Of a DNA stretch of 64,000 bases, positions 36,781 through 46,202 are shown one piece after another. Origin of the DNA: Lactococcus sp. dk101 (GTDB lineage Bacteria > Bacillota > Bacilli > Lactobacillales > Streptococcaceae); contig NZ_WITI01000006.1 of assembly GCF_009601055.1 (NCBI RefSeq), positions 48,277-112,276 of the forward strand, in the 5' to 3' direction. The stretch's first letter is position 1; every line of letters begins with the position of its first letter. A program made the position numbers and the translations under genes. The notes under the pieces were generated by a model. That model was not told the origin of the DNA and ran no database searches. It was given only the letters and a program-made list of their open reading frames with translations.

Positions 36781-36926
36781 TTAAAGGTCATTTTGAATTT
36801 TCTTGATAAAATCTCGCATTAACTTAATTGATTCCGCAAGCTCTTCTTGTGTAAATCTAGGATTTTGCTTATTCTCAGTTAGAACTTTTTTATTTTCACT
36901 TCATTGAAAATCATCGATAATTTCAC
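36781..36926 (-). pseudogene. Short frameshifted fragment upstream of rhuM
   Basis: The minus strand reads VKLSMIFNEVKIKK, then a one-base deficit in the A6 run (36886-36891), then VLTENKQNPRFTQEELAESI and LMRDFIKKIQNDL to a stop at 36781. It would give about 48 residues if repaired. No family recognised; it may be the relic of a gene linked to RhuM. Confidence 0.35.
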
Positions 36927-36952
36927 ATCATATTTTTACTCTACTGAAAATA

Positions 36953-38842
36953 TCATACACGTTCAGATAAATATTCCCAGCGTTCGTATTTTTCTTCGAG
37001 TGTTTTGGTGATTTGGTCGAGTTCTTTTTGCAAATCTAATAAAAGACCACTATTGGAGCCATTTTCGTTCATCTCGGTATCGATTTCTTCAATCCGGTTT
37101 TCGAGTTCCGCAATGCTGTCCTCGATGGTTTCCCATTCTTTCTTTTCCATATAGGTCAACTTGACTTTGGCTGTTGCACCTGTCGCGTCTTTTTGGACTG
37201 GCCGGCTAGTCTGCACCGTTTTGTCAGCGCTGACCGCCTTTTCACTTTCTTTCTCCATTGCTTTAACAGCCAAATAATCGCTGTAAGCGCCGAAATAATG
37301 ACCGATTGTTCCATTTTCAAAGGCTAAAAGTTCATTTGAGACTTTATCTTGGAAATAACGGTCATGGGAGACGGTCAAAACTGCGCCTGGAAATTGATCC
37401 AAGAAGTTTTCAAGAACTGTCAATGTAGCAATATCCAAGTCATTGGTTGGTTCGTCTAACAGTAAAACGTTAGGTTGCAAAAGCAAGATTTTCAAAAGAT
37501 AAAGACGTTTCTTTTCGCCACCTGAAAGTTTTGAAATCAATGTGCCATGCGTGCTACGGGGGAATAAAAATTGCTCCAACAGGTTGACCACGGAGATGTT
37601 TTCTCCTGATGTATTATGCGCAGCGGCAGCCACTTCTTCGAGGAAATTGATGATGCGCTTGTTTTCGTCAAGTCCTCGCACTTCTTGGCTAAAATAACCA
37701 ATGTTGACCGTTTCACCAATCTCAAGCAAGCCTGATGACAAGCTCAACTCCCCTGCAATGATATTGAGCAAGGTTGATTTTCCAACCCCATTGTCGCCGA
37801 CAATCCCGATACGCGCATGCGGTTTAACAATCAGCTCTAAGTCTTTAAAAATTGGACGATCTGGGAAACTAAAGCTAGCATCTTTGAAATGAATGACTTT
37901 TTTGCCAAGTCTGCTACTGGCAATATTCATGTCCAAATCGCCCAGCGCCTTTTCAGTTTGAAGGCTGTCTTTCAAATCTTCAAAACGTGAAATACGTGCT
38001 TGTTGCTTGGTACCACGCGCTTGAGGCGATTTTCTAATCCAGACCAGTTCAGACTTGTAAAGCTGTTTTGCCTTGTGTGAACTGGCAGCTTCACGTTCCT
38101 CATCTTCTGCTTTTTTTGCTATATAATCTTGATAATTGCCTTGGTATTCTTTTAATTGTGAATGATCCAGCTCAAAAATACGTGTCGCTACTTGATCCAA
38201 GAAATAACGGTCATGGGTCACGAACAAAACGGTTCTCTTGGCATTTTTCAGATAGTTTTGCAGCCATGCAATCGTTTCAACGTCCAAATGGTTGGTTGGT
38301 TCGTCCAACAATAACAGGTCTGAAGGATTAACCAAGGCTTGAGCCAGTTGGACACGGCGTTTTTGCCCACCAGACAAGGAGCCGATTTTGCTTTTGACAT
38401 CTGGCAAATTGAGTTTGGTCAAGACGGTTTTGACATCTGCTTCCACATTCCAAGCGTCCAAGCGATCCATGTCTGCTTGAATACGTTCAAATTGGGGCAT
38501 CTTGCCTTCTGTCAGCTCTGACAGAATAGTTTCGTAAGCTTTGATGGCACGCATTTGAGGCAAATGGTCATCTAACACCGTATCCAAAATAGTGGCATCA
38601 TCATCAAAATCAGGCTCCTGTGTCAAATATGTCATGCTATAATTTGACGGCTTCTCAAATGGTGACACATCACCATCAAAACCTGTCTGCCCCGAAATGA
38701 CATTGAGCAAGGTTGTTTTTCCTGTGCCATTGATCCCCATAAGTCCAATGCGATCGAGGTCATGAATGATAAAATCAATGCCGTCAAAAACCGTTTTTTC
38801 TCCAACACTTTTCGTTAAATTTTGTGCAATAAAATCTGCCAT
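36953..38842 (-). CDS. ABC-F ATPase, Uup-like
   Basis: A 629-residue soluble ABC-F protein with two ATPase domains and no membrane segments. Walker A motifs GINGTGKTT (residue 36) and GDNGVGKST (about 348); signatures LSGGQ and LSGGE; Walker B LLLLDEPTNHLD and LLLDEPTNDLD. A C-terminal coiled coil of about 70 residues (EKKEWETIEDSIAELENRI) is the Uup hallmark. These proteins act on ribosomes or branched DNA intermediates. Two iterated palindromes lie inside. Confidence 0.92.
   Translation of the reverse strand: MADFIAQNLTKSVGEKTVFDGIDFIIHDLDRIGLMGINGTGKTTLLNVISGQTGFDGDVSPFEKPSNYSMTYLTQEPDFDDDATILDTVLDDHLPQMRAIKAYETILSELTEGKMPQFERIQADMDRLDAWNVEADVKTVLTKLNLPDVKSKIGSLSGGQKRRVQLAQALVNPSDLLLLDEPTNHLDVETIAWLQNYLKNAKRTVLFVTHDRYFLDQVATRIFELDHSQLKEYQGNYQDYIAKKAEDEEREAASSHKAKQLYKSELVWIRKSPQARGTKQQARISRFEDLKDSLQTEKALGDLDMNIASSRLGKKVIHFKDASFSFPDRPIFKDLELIVKPHARIGIVGDNGVGKSTLLNIIAGELSLSSGLLEIGETVNIGYFSQEVRGLDENKRIINFLEEVAAAAHNTSGENISVVNLLEQFLFPRSTHGTLISKLSGGEKKRLYLLKILLLQPNVLLLDEPTNDLDIATLTVLENFLDQFPGAVLTVSHDRYFQDKVSNELLAFENGTIGHYFGAYSDYLAVKAMEKESEKAVSADKTVQTSRPVQKDATGATAKVKLTYMEKKEWETIEDSIAELENRIEEIDTEMNENGSNSGLLLDLQKELDQITKTLEEKYERWEYLSERV
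37222..37235. repeat. Iterated palindrome copy 9
   Basis: TGTCAGCGCTGACC, in the linker region of the ABC-F gene; last base deviates. Confidence 0.65.
38510..38523. repeat. Iterated palindrome copy 10
   Basis: TGTCAGCTCTGACA, in the ABC-F gene (codons for LSELTE). Confidence 0.7.
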
Positions 38843-38961
38843 TTTTTTCTGTCCAGTTCTAATTTTTTCTTATCAGCTCTTATCATTATAACATAAAAAG
38901 CCTATCCTTAAGGCACTTGTGTGCAAGGATAAGCTTTACTTATAAAGCGTAAATGGCTTTT

Positions 38962-40431
38962 TTAAAGTTCATTTTGAGCTTTTACTTTTTCAAAGCTACA
39001 AACGACAAAGGTCAAGGCGCAGAGAATTGCCACAATAAAGAAAACATGGTGAATGGCTTCCAGAACCACAGCATTTAAAGCAGTCGTAAATTGAGCTGCT
39101 ACTGCATTTGCGGTCGAAGAACTGATAAATTCATTGACCTGTTGGAAGTTCAATTCAGGGTGTTTTCCAAGTCCGCTGTTGATACCAAGTGAAAAAGCAA
39201 GGCCAAAAATCCCCGTCATCATGGCTTGCCCAAGTGTCCGACCAAGTACAATCATCGAACTGGCAAGCCCGATATTTTCTTTCGGAACCAAATTTTGCGC
39301 TATCAATGTTGACATGGTCAGAACAATTCCCATACATGCACCGACAATCCCTGCAATGATATAAAAATAAACCATAGAGAAATTGACAGAAACAAAGATT
39401 AAAGGAAGTGAAACCAAGGTCAAAAGACCTGTGATGACCATGAACAAATATTTGGCAATAAATTTACGCATCAAAAAGCCAACAAAGAAACCTGAAATCA
39501 TCCACATGACCGAACTTGGCGTCAAGGTCAAACCAGCTAAGAAAGCGGGTACCCGATAAATGGCTTGCAACCAAATCGGAAAGTAAATATTATAGGCAAT
39601 CAAGGCACCAGACAGCAACAGGGAAACCAAGATTTGAATGCTAAAAGTCCGGTTTTTAAAGAGACTAAACTGGAAAATAGGGTCAGCCGCTTTATTCTCA
39701 CTATGGATGAACCAAAATATCGAGAGAATAAATACTATAAGTAAAACAGCCTCCATAACCCAGTTGATTGGCGTCGTGCCAAGGACTTGGAAAATCATCA
39801 AAAGTGAGACCAAAAGAACAGACAAGCTGGCAAGCCCTGACCAGTCCATATCGATTTTACTGGCTTTGGCATGCAAATCTTTGTATCCAAAAGCCGTCAA
39901 TAAAATGGTCAAAATTCCGAGAGGGACATTGATGAAAAAAACCCAATGCCAGCTAAGTTGGTCAACAATCCAGCCACCAAGCAATGGCCCTGCCAAAGCC
40001 GAAATGGCCCAAGCCGTATTATTGAAAGCCAGCACATTTGCACGTTCTTCATAAGAAAATAAATCAGCAATAATGGTGAAAGTCAGAGGCATGACTGCAC
40101 CTGCACCAATTCCTTGAATTAACCGATAGATAATCAATGTCATCATGCTATTGGCGAAACCACACATAAATGATCCGATGATAAACATGGTTAAGCCAAA
40201 CATGAAGATTTTCTTACGTCCGATATTATCTGATAGCTTACCATAAAGCGGTGTTGTGATGGCAGAAACCAACAGATAGACCGAGAATACCCAACTTTGA
40301 ATTTCTAAGCCGTGTAACTCAGAAATAATGGTTGGCATGGCTGTTGTAACAATCGTGACCTCAACCGAAGTCATGAAAGTCGCTAAGAAAATAGCCGCTA
40401 AAATTGCAATTCTTCCTTTAAATTTTTTCAA
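38962..40431 (-). CDS. DHA2-family MFS multidrug transporter
   Basis: A 489-residue major facilitator with about 14 membrane helices. It carries motif A (YGKLSDNIGRKK), the antiporter motif C region (ISALAGPLLGGW) and the drug-proton signature of the EmrB/QacA group. It probably exports hydrophobic compounds with protons. The nearby ABC-F gene is on the same strand, about 120 bases away. No TetR-type regulator is adjacent. Confidence 0.9.
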   Translation of the reverse strand: MKKFKGRIAILAAIFLATFMTSVEVTIVTTAMPTIISELHGLEIQSWVFSVYLLVSAITTPLYGKLSDNIGRKKIFMFGLTMFIIGSFMCGFANSMMTLIIYRLIQGIGAGAVMPLTFTIIADLFSYEERANVLAFNNTAWAISALAGPLLGGWIVDQLSWHWVFFINVPLGILTILLTAFGYKDLHAKASKIDMDWSGLASLSVLLVSLLMIFQVLGTTPINWVMEAVLLIVFILSIFWFIHSENKAADPIFQFSLFKNRTFSIQILVSLLLSGALIAYNIYFPIWLQAIYRVPAFLAGLTLTPSSVMWMISGFFVGFLMRKFIAKYLFMVITGLLTLVSLPLIFVSVNFSMVYFYIIAGIVGACMGIVLTMSTLIAQNLVPKENIGLASSMIVLGRTLGQAMMTGIFGLAFSLGINSGLGKHPELNFQQVNEFISSSTANAVAAQFTTALNAVVLEAIHHVFFIVAILCALTFVVCSFEKVKAQNEL

Positions 40432-40494
40432 AATATGCTCCTTAATGCTTTAAAAAATTCATATCTTTCTATTCTAACATAAATACAACCAAGA

Positions 40495-40550
40495 AAAAAG
40501 GGCAACAAAAAAAGATAGAAAACTTCTATCTTTGATACTATTTAGTCGTT
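40495..40550. repeat. Direct repeat R1 with terminator, left edge of immunity cassette
   Basis: 56 bases, beginning AAAAAGGGCAAC, containing the hairpin AAAGATAGAA/TTCTATCTTT, and ending in TTTAGTCGTT (the last codons and stop of the 186-residue gene). About 88 percent identical to R2 at 42523-42579. Confidence 0.8.
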
Positions 40551-41102
40551 GTCAAATTGTTGATAGTAAAGCTCGTCAACAGCCTTTATGGTTTTAATTT
40601 CTACAAGACTAAGCTCATTCGCTTCGTCATAAGTAAGCGATAGTGTTTTTTCATGCATTCCTTCGAACGCCTCAGTACCTAGCCATGTCTCTTTATCGTC
40701 TTCACTAATTGGGCCATTTACAGCATTTGCGACTTCTATTGCCATAATATACATCGCGCGTTTATCGACAGTTAGTGTTTCCAAAAATTCCGTTGTTATC
40801 ATGAGAAATTCTCGTTTTGAGTGATAGTCGGTAACTTGTGTATCCTCAAATTCCATAGTAATGTGGTCATGCTTTTGAGAGAAATCCGTTAACGTTTTTC
40901 CAACTTTATTCCAACGATAATCATTTAACCACTTATCATTAGCGAGGGATAATGAATAATCTTCTTGTAGGGTTTCATCGTTTCCAGCATGTGAAATTTC
41001 AAGCTCTTTCCCATTTTTTTCGTCAAACCACATTTTTTCCGCAAGGTCACGATATGCAAGTCTGTTTTTTTTGTTGAAGTTTCCTTTAATGTATAATCTC
41101 AT
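40542..41102 (-). CDS. Hypothetical 186-residue soluble protein of the cassette
   Basis: A soluble, acidic protein without signal peptide or membrane helix. Start MRLYIKGNFNKKNRLAYRDL, then EEDYSLSL-like acidic segments and SLTYDEANELSLVEIK near the end. I do not recognise a family. GGAGGGG lies 7 nt before ATG 41102. It is the last gene of the four-gene cassette and its terminal codons belong to direct repeat R1. Given the neighbours, an immunity or regulatory role is possible but not shown. Confidence 0.7.
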   Translation of the reverse strand: MRLYIKGNFNKKNRLAYRDLAEKMWFDEKNGKELEISHAGNDETLQEDYSLSLANDKWLNDYRWNKVGKTLTDFSQKHDHITMEFEDTQVTDYHSKREFLMITTEFLETLTVDKRAMYIMAIEVANAVNGPISEDDKETWLGTEAFEGMHEKTLSLTYDEANELSLVEIKTIKAVDELYYQQFDND

Positions 41103-41115
41103 CGTATTTCCCCTC

Positions 41116-41223
41116 CTAGTTTTTAAGCCATTCAGCGGCTTTTGAAATATTTTTTACAAGTTGTTCCTTATTACCCTTACTGAGATTTTTATTGTCCAGT
41201 TTTGAGTTATAACCTTCTTCCAT
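41116..41223 (-). CDS. Possible 35-residue ORF inside the cassette
   Basis: MEEGYNSKLDNKNLSKGN and then KAAEWLKN; basic and helical. It starts within the last codons of the upstream gene (no ribosome binding site, possible coupling) and stops at the ribosome binding site of the next gene. It may instead be the relic of a longer gene. Confidence 0.35.
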   Translation of the reverse strand: MEEGYNSKLDNKNLSKGNKEQLVKNISKAAEWLKN

Positions 41224-41743
41224 GTATGATAAAATAAAGCATCATCAAAAATATAATCAAGGAAAGCAGTGAAAAAAACAATACACTTCCTAAGACTTTT
41301 TGCAAATTATTTAATAACGGAGAGAACAGTAGTACTCCTAATACTATTGAAATTAAAACTCCTTTGATTATTTCAACCTTGCTAAAGCGGATTGCTTTGT
41401 TATTCTTTTTTAAGTTCTCTCTTTTTTCCCAATGACTACTATATGGACTTCTCCCCTTAACTAATATATATTTCTCTTTCGTTTCTTTGTCAGGCAGTTC
41501 AATGTCATAAACTTGAATTAAATCATCTAAAAGCTTTTGGACATCTAGGCTTAAATTGCTATAAGTTGATAACTCTAACAAATCAGTACTCATTCGATAA
41601 ATAGTTGATTTAAAACTTTGCCCCATCTCAATATTATTTTTTGCTAAAAAAAGGACATTCCTTTCTTTAAGTTTTGCTGAACTTGATAAAGTTAATAATT
41701 CAGAAATTCTATTATAAAAAATTTGCTGTCTTTCTGTTAACAT
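41207..41743 (-). CDS. Immunity-like helical domain fused to two TM helices
   Basis: A 178-residue protein. Residues 1-80 (RQQIFYNRISELLTLSSSAK, SFKSTIYRMSTDLLELS, NLSLDVQKLLDDL) show the spacing of EntA/LciA-type bacteriocin immunity bundles. A basic linker (residues 90-118) follows, then two hydrophobic helices (about 124-145 and 150-172) and a short basic end. ATG 41743 lies 9 bases after the DUF443 stop with AGAGG upstream. An immunity role at the membrane is inferred. Confidence 0.55.
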   Translation of the reverse strand: MLTERQQIFYNRISELLTLSSSAKLKERNVLFLAKNNIEMGQSFKSTIYRMSTDLLELSTYSNLSLDVQKLLDDLIQVYDIELPDKETKEKYILVKGRSPYSSHWEKRENLKKNNKAIRFSKVEIIKGVLISIVLGVLLFSPLLNNLQKVLGSVLFFSLLSLIIFLMMLYFIIHGRRL

Positions 41744-41752
41744 GCTTTTCCT

Positions 41753-42430
41753 CTAATTATTTACGTTTTCTATATAACAATATTTCATATAAGAAAATGG
41801 TCTAGAATTCGCCTGGGAAATTACTATTAAAATCAAGAGAGGTAATATAATTAAAATCAATACACTTGTAACTGGATAAGTGAAATAAATAAATATCGTC
41901 ATCAGGGATAATCCATACCCAAAAAGCATTCTCGGAATATAGTTTTTTCTATAATTCTGATTCCATTCAGATTTCTGAATAAGGATTTTTCCAGTATAGG
42001 CTATTTTTTTTACTTTCATAAATTTAGCCATCCGATATCTTTCGAACGACGATAGCACCAATCTTAGTAAATAAGGAAAAGCAATAGCCATCAGTAGGAT
42101 AACGAAATTATTAGTTGGAGGTAATGCTATTATTTCTTTAGTTATTATCTTAGTAAATGGGAGAAAGCCTAATGCCAATGCTGAACTTCCTCCACTAATT
42201 CTGTTTTCCTCCTTGTATTTCAACATATTAAATTGTTGATCGGTTATCTTCAAAGCATTTACTGAAAATTCCCATTTCAGCCAAGGAGCTGTCATAAGCC
42301 ATTTATGCGTTTCAAAGTCAACAAGATAATGACTTCCTTTCAATGACACAAGTTTATATCGGTCATATCCTGAACCTTCTACCCAAATATTAAATGCATT
42401 TATTGTTCCTTCGTTATTTGAAATTAGCAT
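41753..42430 (-). CDS. DUF443 tandem five-TM protein (TsaI-like), second locus
   Basis: A 225-residue relative of the 2.6-4.7 kb proteins: N-terminal soluble part with RYKLVSLKGSHYLVDFETHK, ITDQQFNMLK, the glycine element ISGGSSALALG near residue 80, then about four to five membrane helices. It heads the direct-repeat-flanked cassette. Orphan immunity to a type VII secreted toxin is the best inference from the staphylococcal TsaI precedent; no toxin or secretion gene is present. Confidence 0.7.
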   Translation of the reverse strand: MLISNNEGTINAFNIWVEGSGYDRYKLVSLKGSHYLVDFETHKWLMTAPWLKWEFSVNALKITDQQFNMLKYKEENRISGGSSALALGFLPFTKIITKEIIALPPTNNFVILLMAIAFPYLLRLVLSSFERYRMAKFMKVKKIAYTGKILIQKSEWNQNYRKNYIPRMLFGYGLSLMTIFIYFTYPVTSVLILIILPLLILIVISQANSRPFSYMKYCYIENVNN

Positions 42431-42522
42431 ATCCGTCCTTTATCTTTTTCGCGTATTCTATAGATACTATTATAAACAAAATCTCAACAAATTGCTATAG
42501 TGGCTATTAAATTAAACCTCAT

Positions 42523-42579
42523 AAAAAGGGCAACGAAAAAAGATAGAAAAATTCTATCTTTTGAGACTGTTTAGTCGTT
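42523..42579. repeat. Direct repeat R2 with terminator, right edge of immunity cassette
   Basis: 57 bases parallel to R1: AAAAAGGGCAAC, hairpin AAAGATAGAA/TTCTATCTTT and the shared end TTTAGTCGTT. It holds the terminator and last codons of the C69 dipeptidase gene. Confidence 0.8.
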
Positions 42580-44007
42580 AAAGTCGTAGCGGAGGTTCAT
42601 GTTTGCTGAACCGAGAACAACCATGCGTCCGAGTAATTCGTTTTGTGCTTCAACTGCTGCAGCTGCCAGTTTTTCGTTGGCTTCTGTCAGATAAGCAGTG
42701 ATTGCTTCTGGACTTGTCAGTGCTGACAGGCCTTTATCAGTCGTGTTTTGGATGTTTCTAAATTTACCCATGGTATTTAAAGCATAGGTATCACGCAAGT
42801 CAACAAACAAATTATAGTTGGTATCTCCAAGAACGGCTGTTGTGGCACTCAACCAATACATGTTCGTTGGGTCATATGTGGCTTTAGCATCACGATAGCT
42901 TGCAGGTGTGTCTGAAATGTTTGTGTAGAAAGGAACCACATGGTTAAAAGTATTGGCACCAAAGGCAAGCCATTGTACACCAGCTGCTGCTTTAGGGACA
43001 TTGTTTCTTACTTGCAAAATGTGAACGCTGTGGTTACGGTTAATCCCGATTGGACGGAAGAGTTTTCCTTCTTCTTTGGTATTTGTCGTGCCGTAAACAT
43101 CGTATTTTGTATTTTCAAAATGACTTGACAAGACAAATTTAACATCTTCGATAGAAATTTTCTTTGTTGCTTGGCAGATAAATGGCAAATCACCGTTTTG
43201 TGGGTCATCTGATTTTTGACCTAAAACATTTTGACCGTACCAGGTTCTTGGATTATTGTAAACAGAGTCTTTGATTGAATCTGAACCGAAAATATGGCGC
43301 AAATTGTAATGTGTTTCATAGCCACCCAAATCATCTGGATTGAGCAAATTATCTTCGATAAAGGCTTTCAAATCACTTGAAGCTATAGTATCTTCGCTGT
43401 CAAAGTCAAAGCTGTCAATATTCATGCGGTTTGGTGCCACAACATAGGCATCATCTGGAATGCGCACGGCTGCCCAATGATGTCCTCCGATGGTTTCCAA
43501 CCACCAGACTTCGTCATGGTCAGCAAATGCAATCCCATTGGGTTCATACGTTCCATAAGTCGTCAACAATTCGCCAAGACGAATAACACCTTCACGAGCT
43601 GAATGGATGTATGGCAAGACAAGGGTTACAATGTCTTCTTCTCCAAGTCCATCTTCAACATAAGGGTCAAGTCCCAAAACACGTGAATTGGTCGTGATTG
43701 TTTCTGTTGCTGACATGGCCACGTTTACTGAATTGATACCAGCGGCTGGCCAAATGCCATCTTTCAAGACAGCGTTTGGAGTTGAAGTATATGCCATTGG
43801 ATTTTCAGGCAAATCAATGGTCAGTCCTGACAAAACAGCTTCATAATGACGGGGTTGTTCTTCTGGACTTACCACAACAAAGCGTTGAGGATCAAGTGCT
43901 TCATGACCATCGTCATTTCTTGCGATGATGGTTGATCCATCCAAAGATGCTTTTTTTCCGACTAAAATTGTTGTACATGAGCCTTTGCGGCGGTCTTCAA
44001 TTTTCAT
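42571..44007 (-). CDS. pepDA: C69-family dipeptidase
   Basis: A 478-residue Ntn-hydrolase dipeptidase of family C69. The presumed nucleophile is Cys11 in [12 protein letters not shown], exposed after removal of a short propeptide. It has [25 protein letters not shown] and [12 protein letters not shown], as in lactococcal and lactobacillal PepD proteins. It acts in the cytoplasm on dipeptides from casein or peptide uptake. ATG 44007 is preceded by AAAGGAG. Confidence 0.9.
   Translation of the reverse strand: MKIEDRRKGSCTTILVGKKASLDGSTIIARNDDGHEALDPQRFVVVSPEEQPRHYEAVLSGLTIDLPENPMAYTSTPNAVLKDGIWPAAGINSVNVAMSATETITTNSRVLGLDPYVEDGLGEEDIVTLVLPYIHSAREGVIRLGELLTTYGTYEPNGIAFADHDEVWWLETIGGHHWAAVRIPDDAYVVAPNRMNIDSFDFDSEDTIASSDLKAFIEDNLLNPDDLGGYETHYNLRHIFGSDSIKDSVYNNPRTWYGQNVLGQKSDDPQNGDLPFICQATKKISIEDVKFVLSSHFENTKYDVYGTTNTKEEGKLFRPIGINRNHSVHILQVRNNVPKAAAGVQWLAFGANTFNHVVPFYTNISDTPASYRDAKATYDPTNMYWLSATTAVLGDTNYNLFVDLRDTYALNTMGKFRNIQNTTDKGLSALTSPEAITAYLTEANEKLAAAAVEAQNELLGRMVVLGSANMNLRYDFND
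42715..42728. repeat. Iterated palindrome copy 11
   Basis: TGTCAGTGCTGACA, in the dipeptidase gene (codons for LSALTS). Confidence 0.7.
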
Positions 44008-44046
44008 AGTTACTCCTTTAATTTATAGTGCTGTTTGACGCCTATT

Positions 44047-45258
44047 TCAGCGAGACAGACAATTATTTTTGATGTAGTCAAATAAACAAGCTTGCGTATT
44101 GACTAATTCATTGCGAACCACTTTGACTTCCAATTCCTTCAAAATGAAACCTAATTTTGGTCCGGGTTTGATATCATCAGGAAAGGCTTGAAGTAAGTCG
44201 TTTCCTGAGACTTTCAATTCAAATTTATCATGGATTTGTAAGGCGGCATCCAGTTTTTTGGCAATCTCTTTATCAATGTGTTTGCCTTCGGCGATTTTCA
44301 AATCATCAACCAACTCGGCACGTCTCAAACCAAATTTATAAAGACTTTCAAGCGTCCATTGGTCAAGTTGATAGGCTTCTGTCAGCAGGGACACGTCCTT
44401 AATAAAATCATTTGGCACTTTCCAATGCCGTAAAAATTGAACCACGTCCACCTGGTCAATGCGTACCATAAAGGCTGCCCAAGCCTGTGCCGAATTTTCA
44501 AAGACAAAGCCTTCTGTCAGCTCTGACAGCAAAGCTTCCAAGCCTCTTTTATCAAATCCGGGCAGATATTTCCAAGCCTCCGATTGAATGAGGGCTTCAA
44601 GCCCCTTTTTATAAGATTTGGCTTGCAATAATTTGTCAAATTCGATGAAAATACGCTCGACCGAGATTTTATTTAAGAGTGGCGCGTGTGATTTCATGGC
44701 CACAAAAGTTTCTTCTTCAATCGTAAAATCAAGACTGGCAGCAAAACGCATGGCACGCATAATCCGAAGTGCATCTTCGTTAAACCGCTCTTGCGCTTTT
44801 CCGACTGCGCGAATGCGACGTTCTTTCAAATCCGTCAAGCCATCAAAACAATCGACAATTTCTCCGTCAATGCCACAAGCAAAAGCATTGATTGTGAAAT
44901 CTCTTCTTTTCAAATCTTCGGATAAATCACGGACAAAGTCAACATGATCTGGTCTGCGATAGTCTGTGTATTGACTTTCTGTCCTAAAGGTTGTCACTTC
45001 ATAATGCTCGGCTTCCGTTTTTCCAGCTAAAACCAAGACCGTTCCATGCTCAATGCCCACGTCAATGGTATAAGGAAAAATGGCTTTGATTTCTTCTGGG
45101 TAAGCACTGGTGGCAATATCCACGTCATGTATTTCTCGTCCGAGCAAGACATCACGGACAGAGCCTCCCACGAAATAGGCTTCATACCCGTGTTCAATTA
45201 TTTTTTCTAAAACAGGAAGCGCCTGCTTGAACTCCTGAGGTATCATTTCTAATTTCAT
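44047..45258 (-). CDS. cca: CCA-adding tRNA nucleotidyltransferase
   Basis: A 403-residue class II CCA enzyme: GGSVRDVLLGR and DVDIAT with the catalytic carboxylates near residues 30-50, the RRDFTINA motif, and ALRIMRAMRFAASLDF. ATG 45258 was chosen; the longer frame lacks support. It matures or repairs tRNA 3' ends. It lies behind dapB on the same strand, an order common in Firmicutes, but a terminator intervenes in the 110-base gap. Confidence 0.95.
   Translation of the reverse strand: MKLEMIPQEFKQALPVLEKIIEHGYEAYFVGGSVRDVLLGREIHDVDIATSAYPEEIKAIFPYTIDVGIEHGTVLVLAGKTEAEHYEVTTFRTESQYTDYRRPDHVDFVRDLSEDLKRRDFTINAFACGIDGEIVDCFDGLTDLKERRIRAVGKAQERFNEDALRIMRAMRFAASLDFTIEEETFVAMKSHAPLLNKISVERIFIEFDKLLQAKSYKKGLEALIQSEAWKYLPGFDKRGLEALLSELTEGFVFENSAQAWAAFMVRIDQVDVVQFLRHWKVPNDFIKDVSLLTEAYQLDQWTLESLYKFGLRRAELVDDLKIAEGKHIDKEIAKKLDAALQIHDKFELKVSGNDLLQAFPDDIKPGPKLGFILKELEVKVVRNELVNTQACLFDYIKNNCLSR
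44515..44528. repeat. Iterated palindrome copy 12
   Basis: TGTCAGCTCTGACA, in cca (codons for LSELTE). Confidence 0.7.
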
Positions 45259-45334
45259 AACTTCTATTATAGCACAAATCCACGCCAAGCCGAATGTCTC
45301 AAGGTTAACTGCAAGCATTTAAAATTTTTTTACA

Positions 45335-45364
45335 AAATAAAAAAATCATCTGTTGATGATTTTC
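45335..45364 (-). terminator. Terminator after dapB
   Basis: AAAATCATC, loop AACA, GATGATTTTT followed by TTATTTT on the minus strand. Confidence 0.75.
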
Positions 45365-45368
45365 ATTT

Positions 45369-46139
45369 TTACAAATCTAAGAAATGTTCCAAACCGTATT
45401 TCAACTCAGACACGGTCATGACTTGGCGAACACCTAAAGCAACGCCAGTCATAAAGCTCACACGGTCATAAGAGTCATGACGAAGAGTCAAGCCTTCTCC
45501 TTTTGAGCCAAAAATGACTTCCTGATGTGCAACCAAACCGGGCAGGCGGACAGAATGAATGCGCATGCCTTCAAAATCAGCACCCCTGGCACCAGCAATG
45601 CTTTCAATCTCATCGCTTGCTCCTTGGTGTTTTTCTTGACGGACTTCTGCCATCAATTCGGCCGTCTTAACAGCCGTTCCACTTGGCGCATCTTTTTTCT
45701 GGTCATGGTGCAATTCAATGATTTCAACATCTGGGAAATATTTTGCGGCCACTTTTGAAAATTGCATGAGTAAGACTGCTCCCAATGCAAAATTAGGTGC
45801 AATCAGGCCACCAATCTTTTGATTTCTTGAAATTTCTGTCAAAGTCTTGATTTGTTCATCAGTAAAACCAGTCGTACCAACAACAGGACGAATGCCGTGT
45901 TCCAGTGCAAAACGTGTGTGTTCGTAAGCAACACCAGGTTGTGTGAAATCAATCCAGACATCGCTCTCAACGGTTAAAAGTTCATTCTTGTCAGTAAAGA
46001 CAGGCACACCAAATGCTTCTGTCACGTCTGCGCGTGTATCAAATAAAGCGACCAACTCAAAATCTTCTTGTTCTAAAACCATATTTACAGCAGTAGAACC
46101 CATTTTTCCACGGTAACCCGCAATGATTACTTTAATCAT
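45369..46139 (-). CDS. dapB: 4-hydroxy-tetrahydrodipicolinate reductase
   Basis: A 256-residue DapB of lysine/diaminopimelate synthesis. NAD(P) loop GYRGKMGS near residue 8, GTTGF near 98, APNFALGA, and the catalytic [15 protein letters not shown] motif near residue 150. Length is typical. AAGGAG precedes ATG 46139. Confidence 0.96.
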   Translation of the reverse strand: MIKVIIAGYRGKMGSTAVNMVLEQEDFELVALFDTRADVTEAFGVPVFTDKNELLTVESDVWIDFTQPGVAYEHTRFALEHGIRPVVGTTGFTDEQIKTLTEISRNQKIGGLIAPNFALGAVLLMQFSKVAAKYFPDVEIIELHHDQKKDAPSGTAVKTAELMAEVRQEKHQGASDEIESIAGARGADFEGMRIHSVRLPGLVAHQEVIFGSKGEGLTLRHDSYDRVSFMTGVALGVRQVMTVSELKYGLEHFLDL

Positions 46140-46202
46140 TTGTTTCTCCTTTATTTTAGAAAAAACGCTTCTTTGCCCATGACAAATGAAACGTTTATCG
46201 CT

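Noticed and set aside
43818..43833. GGTCAGTCCTGACA as an extra copy of the iterated palindrome
   Set aside because: Odd-length centre and altered outer base break the 14-bp pattern; counted only as a near match.
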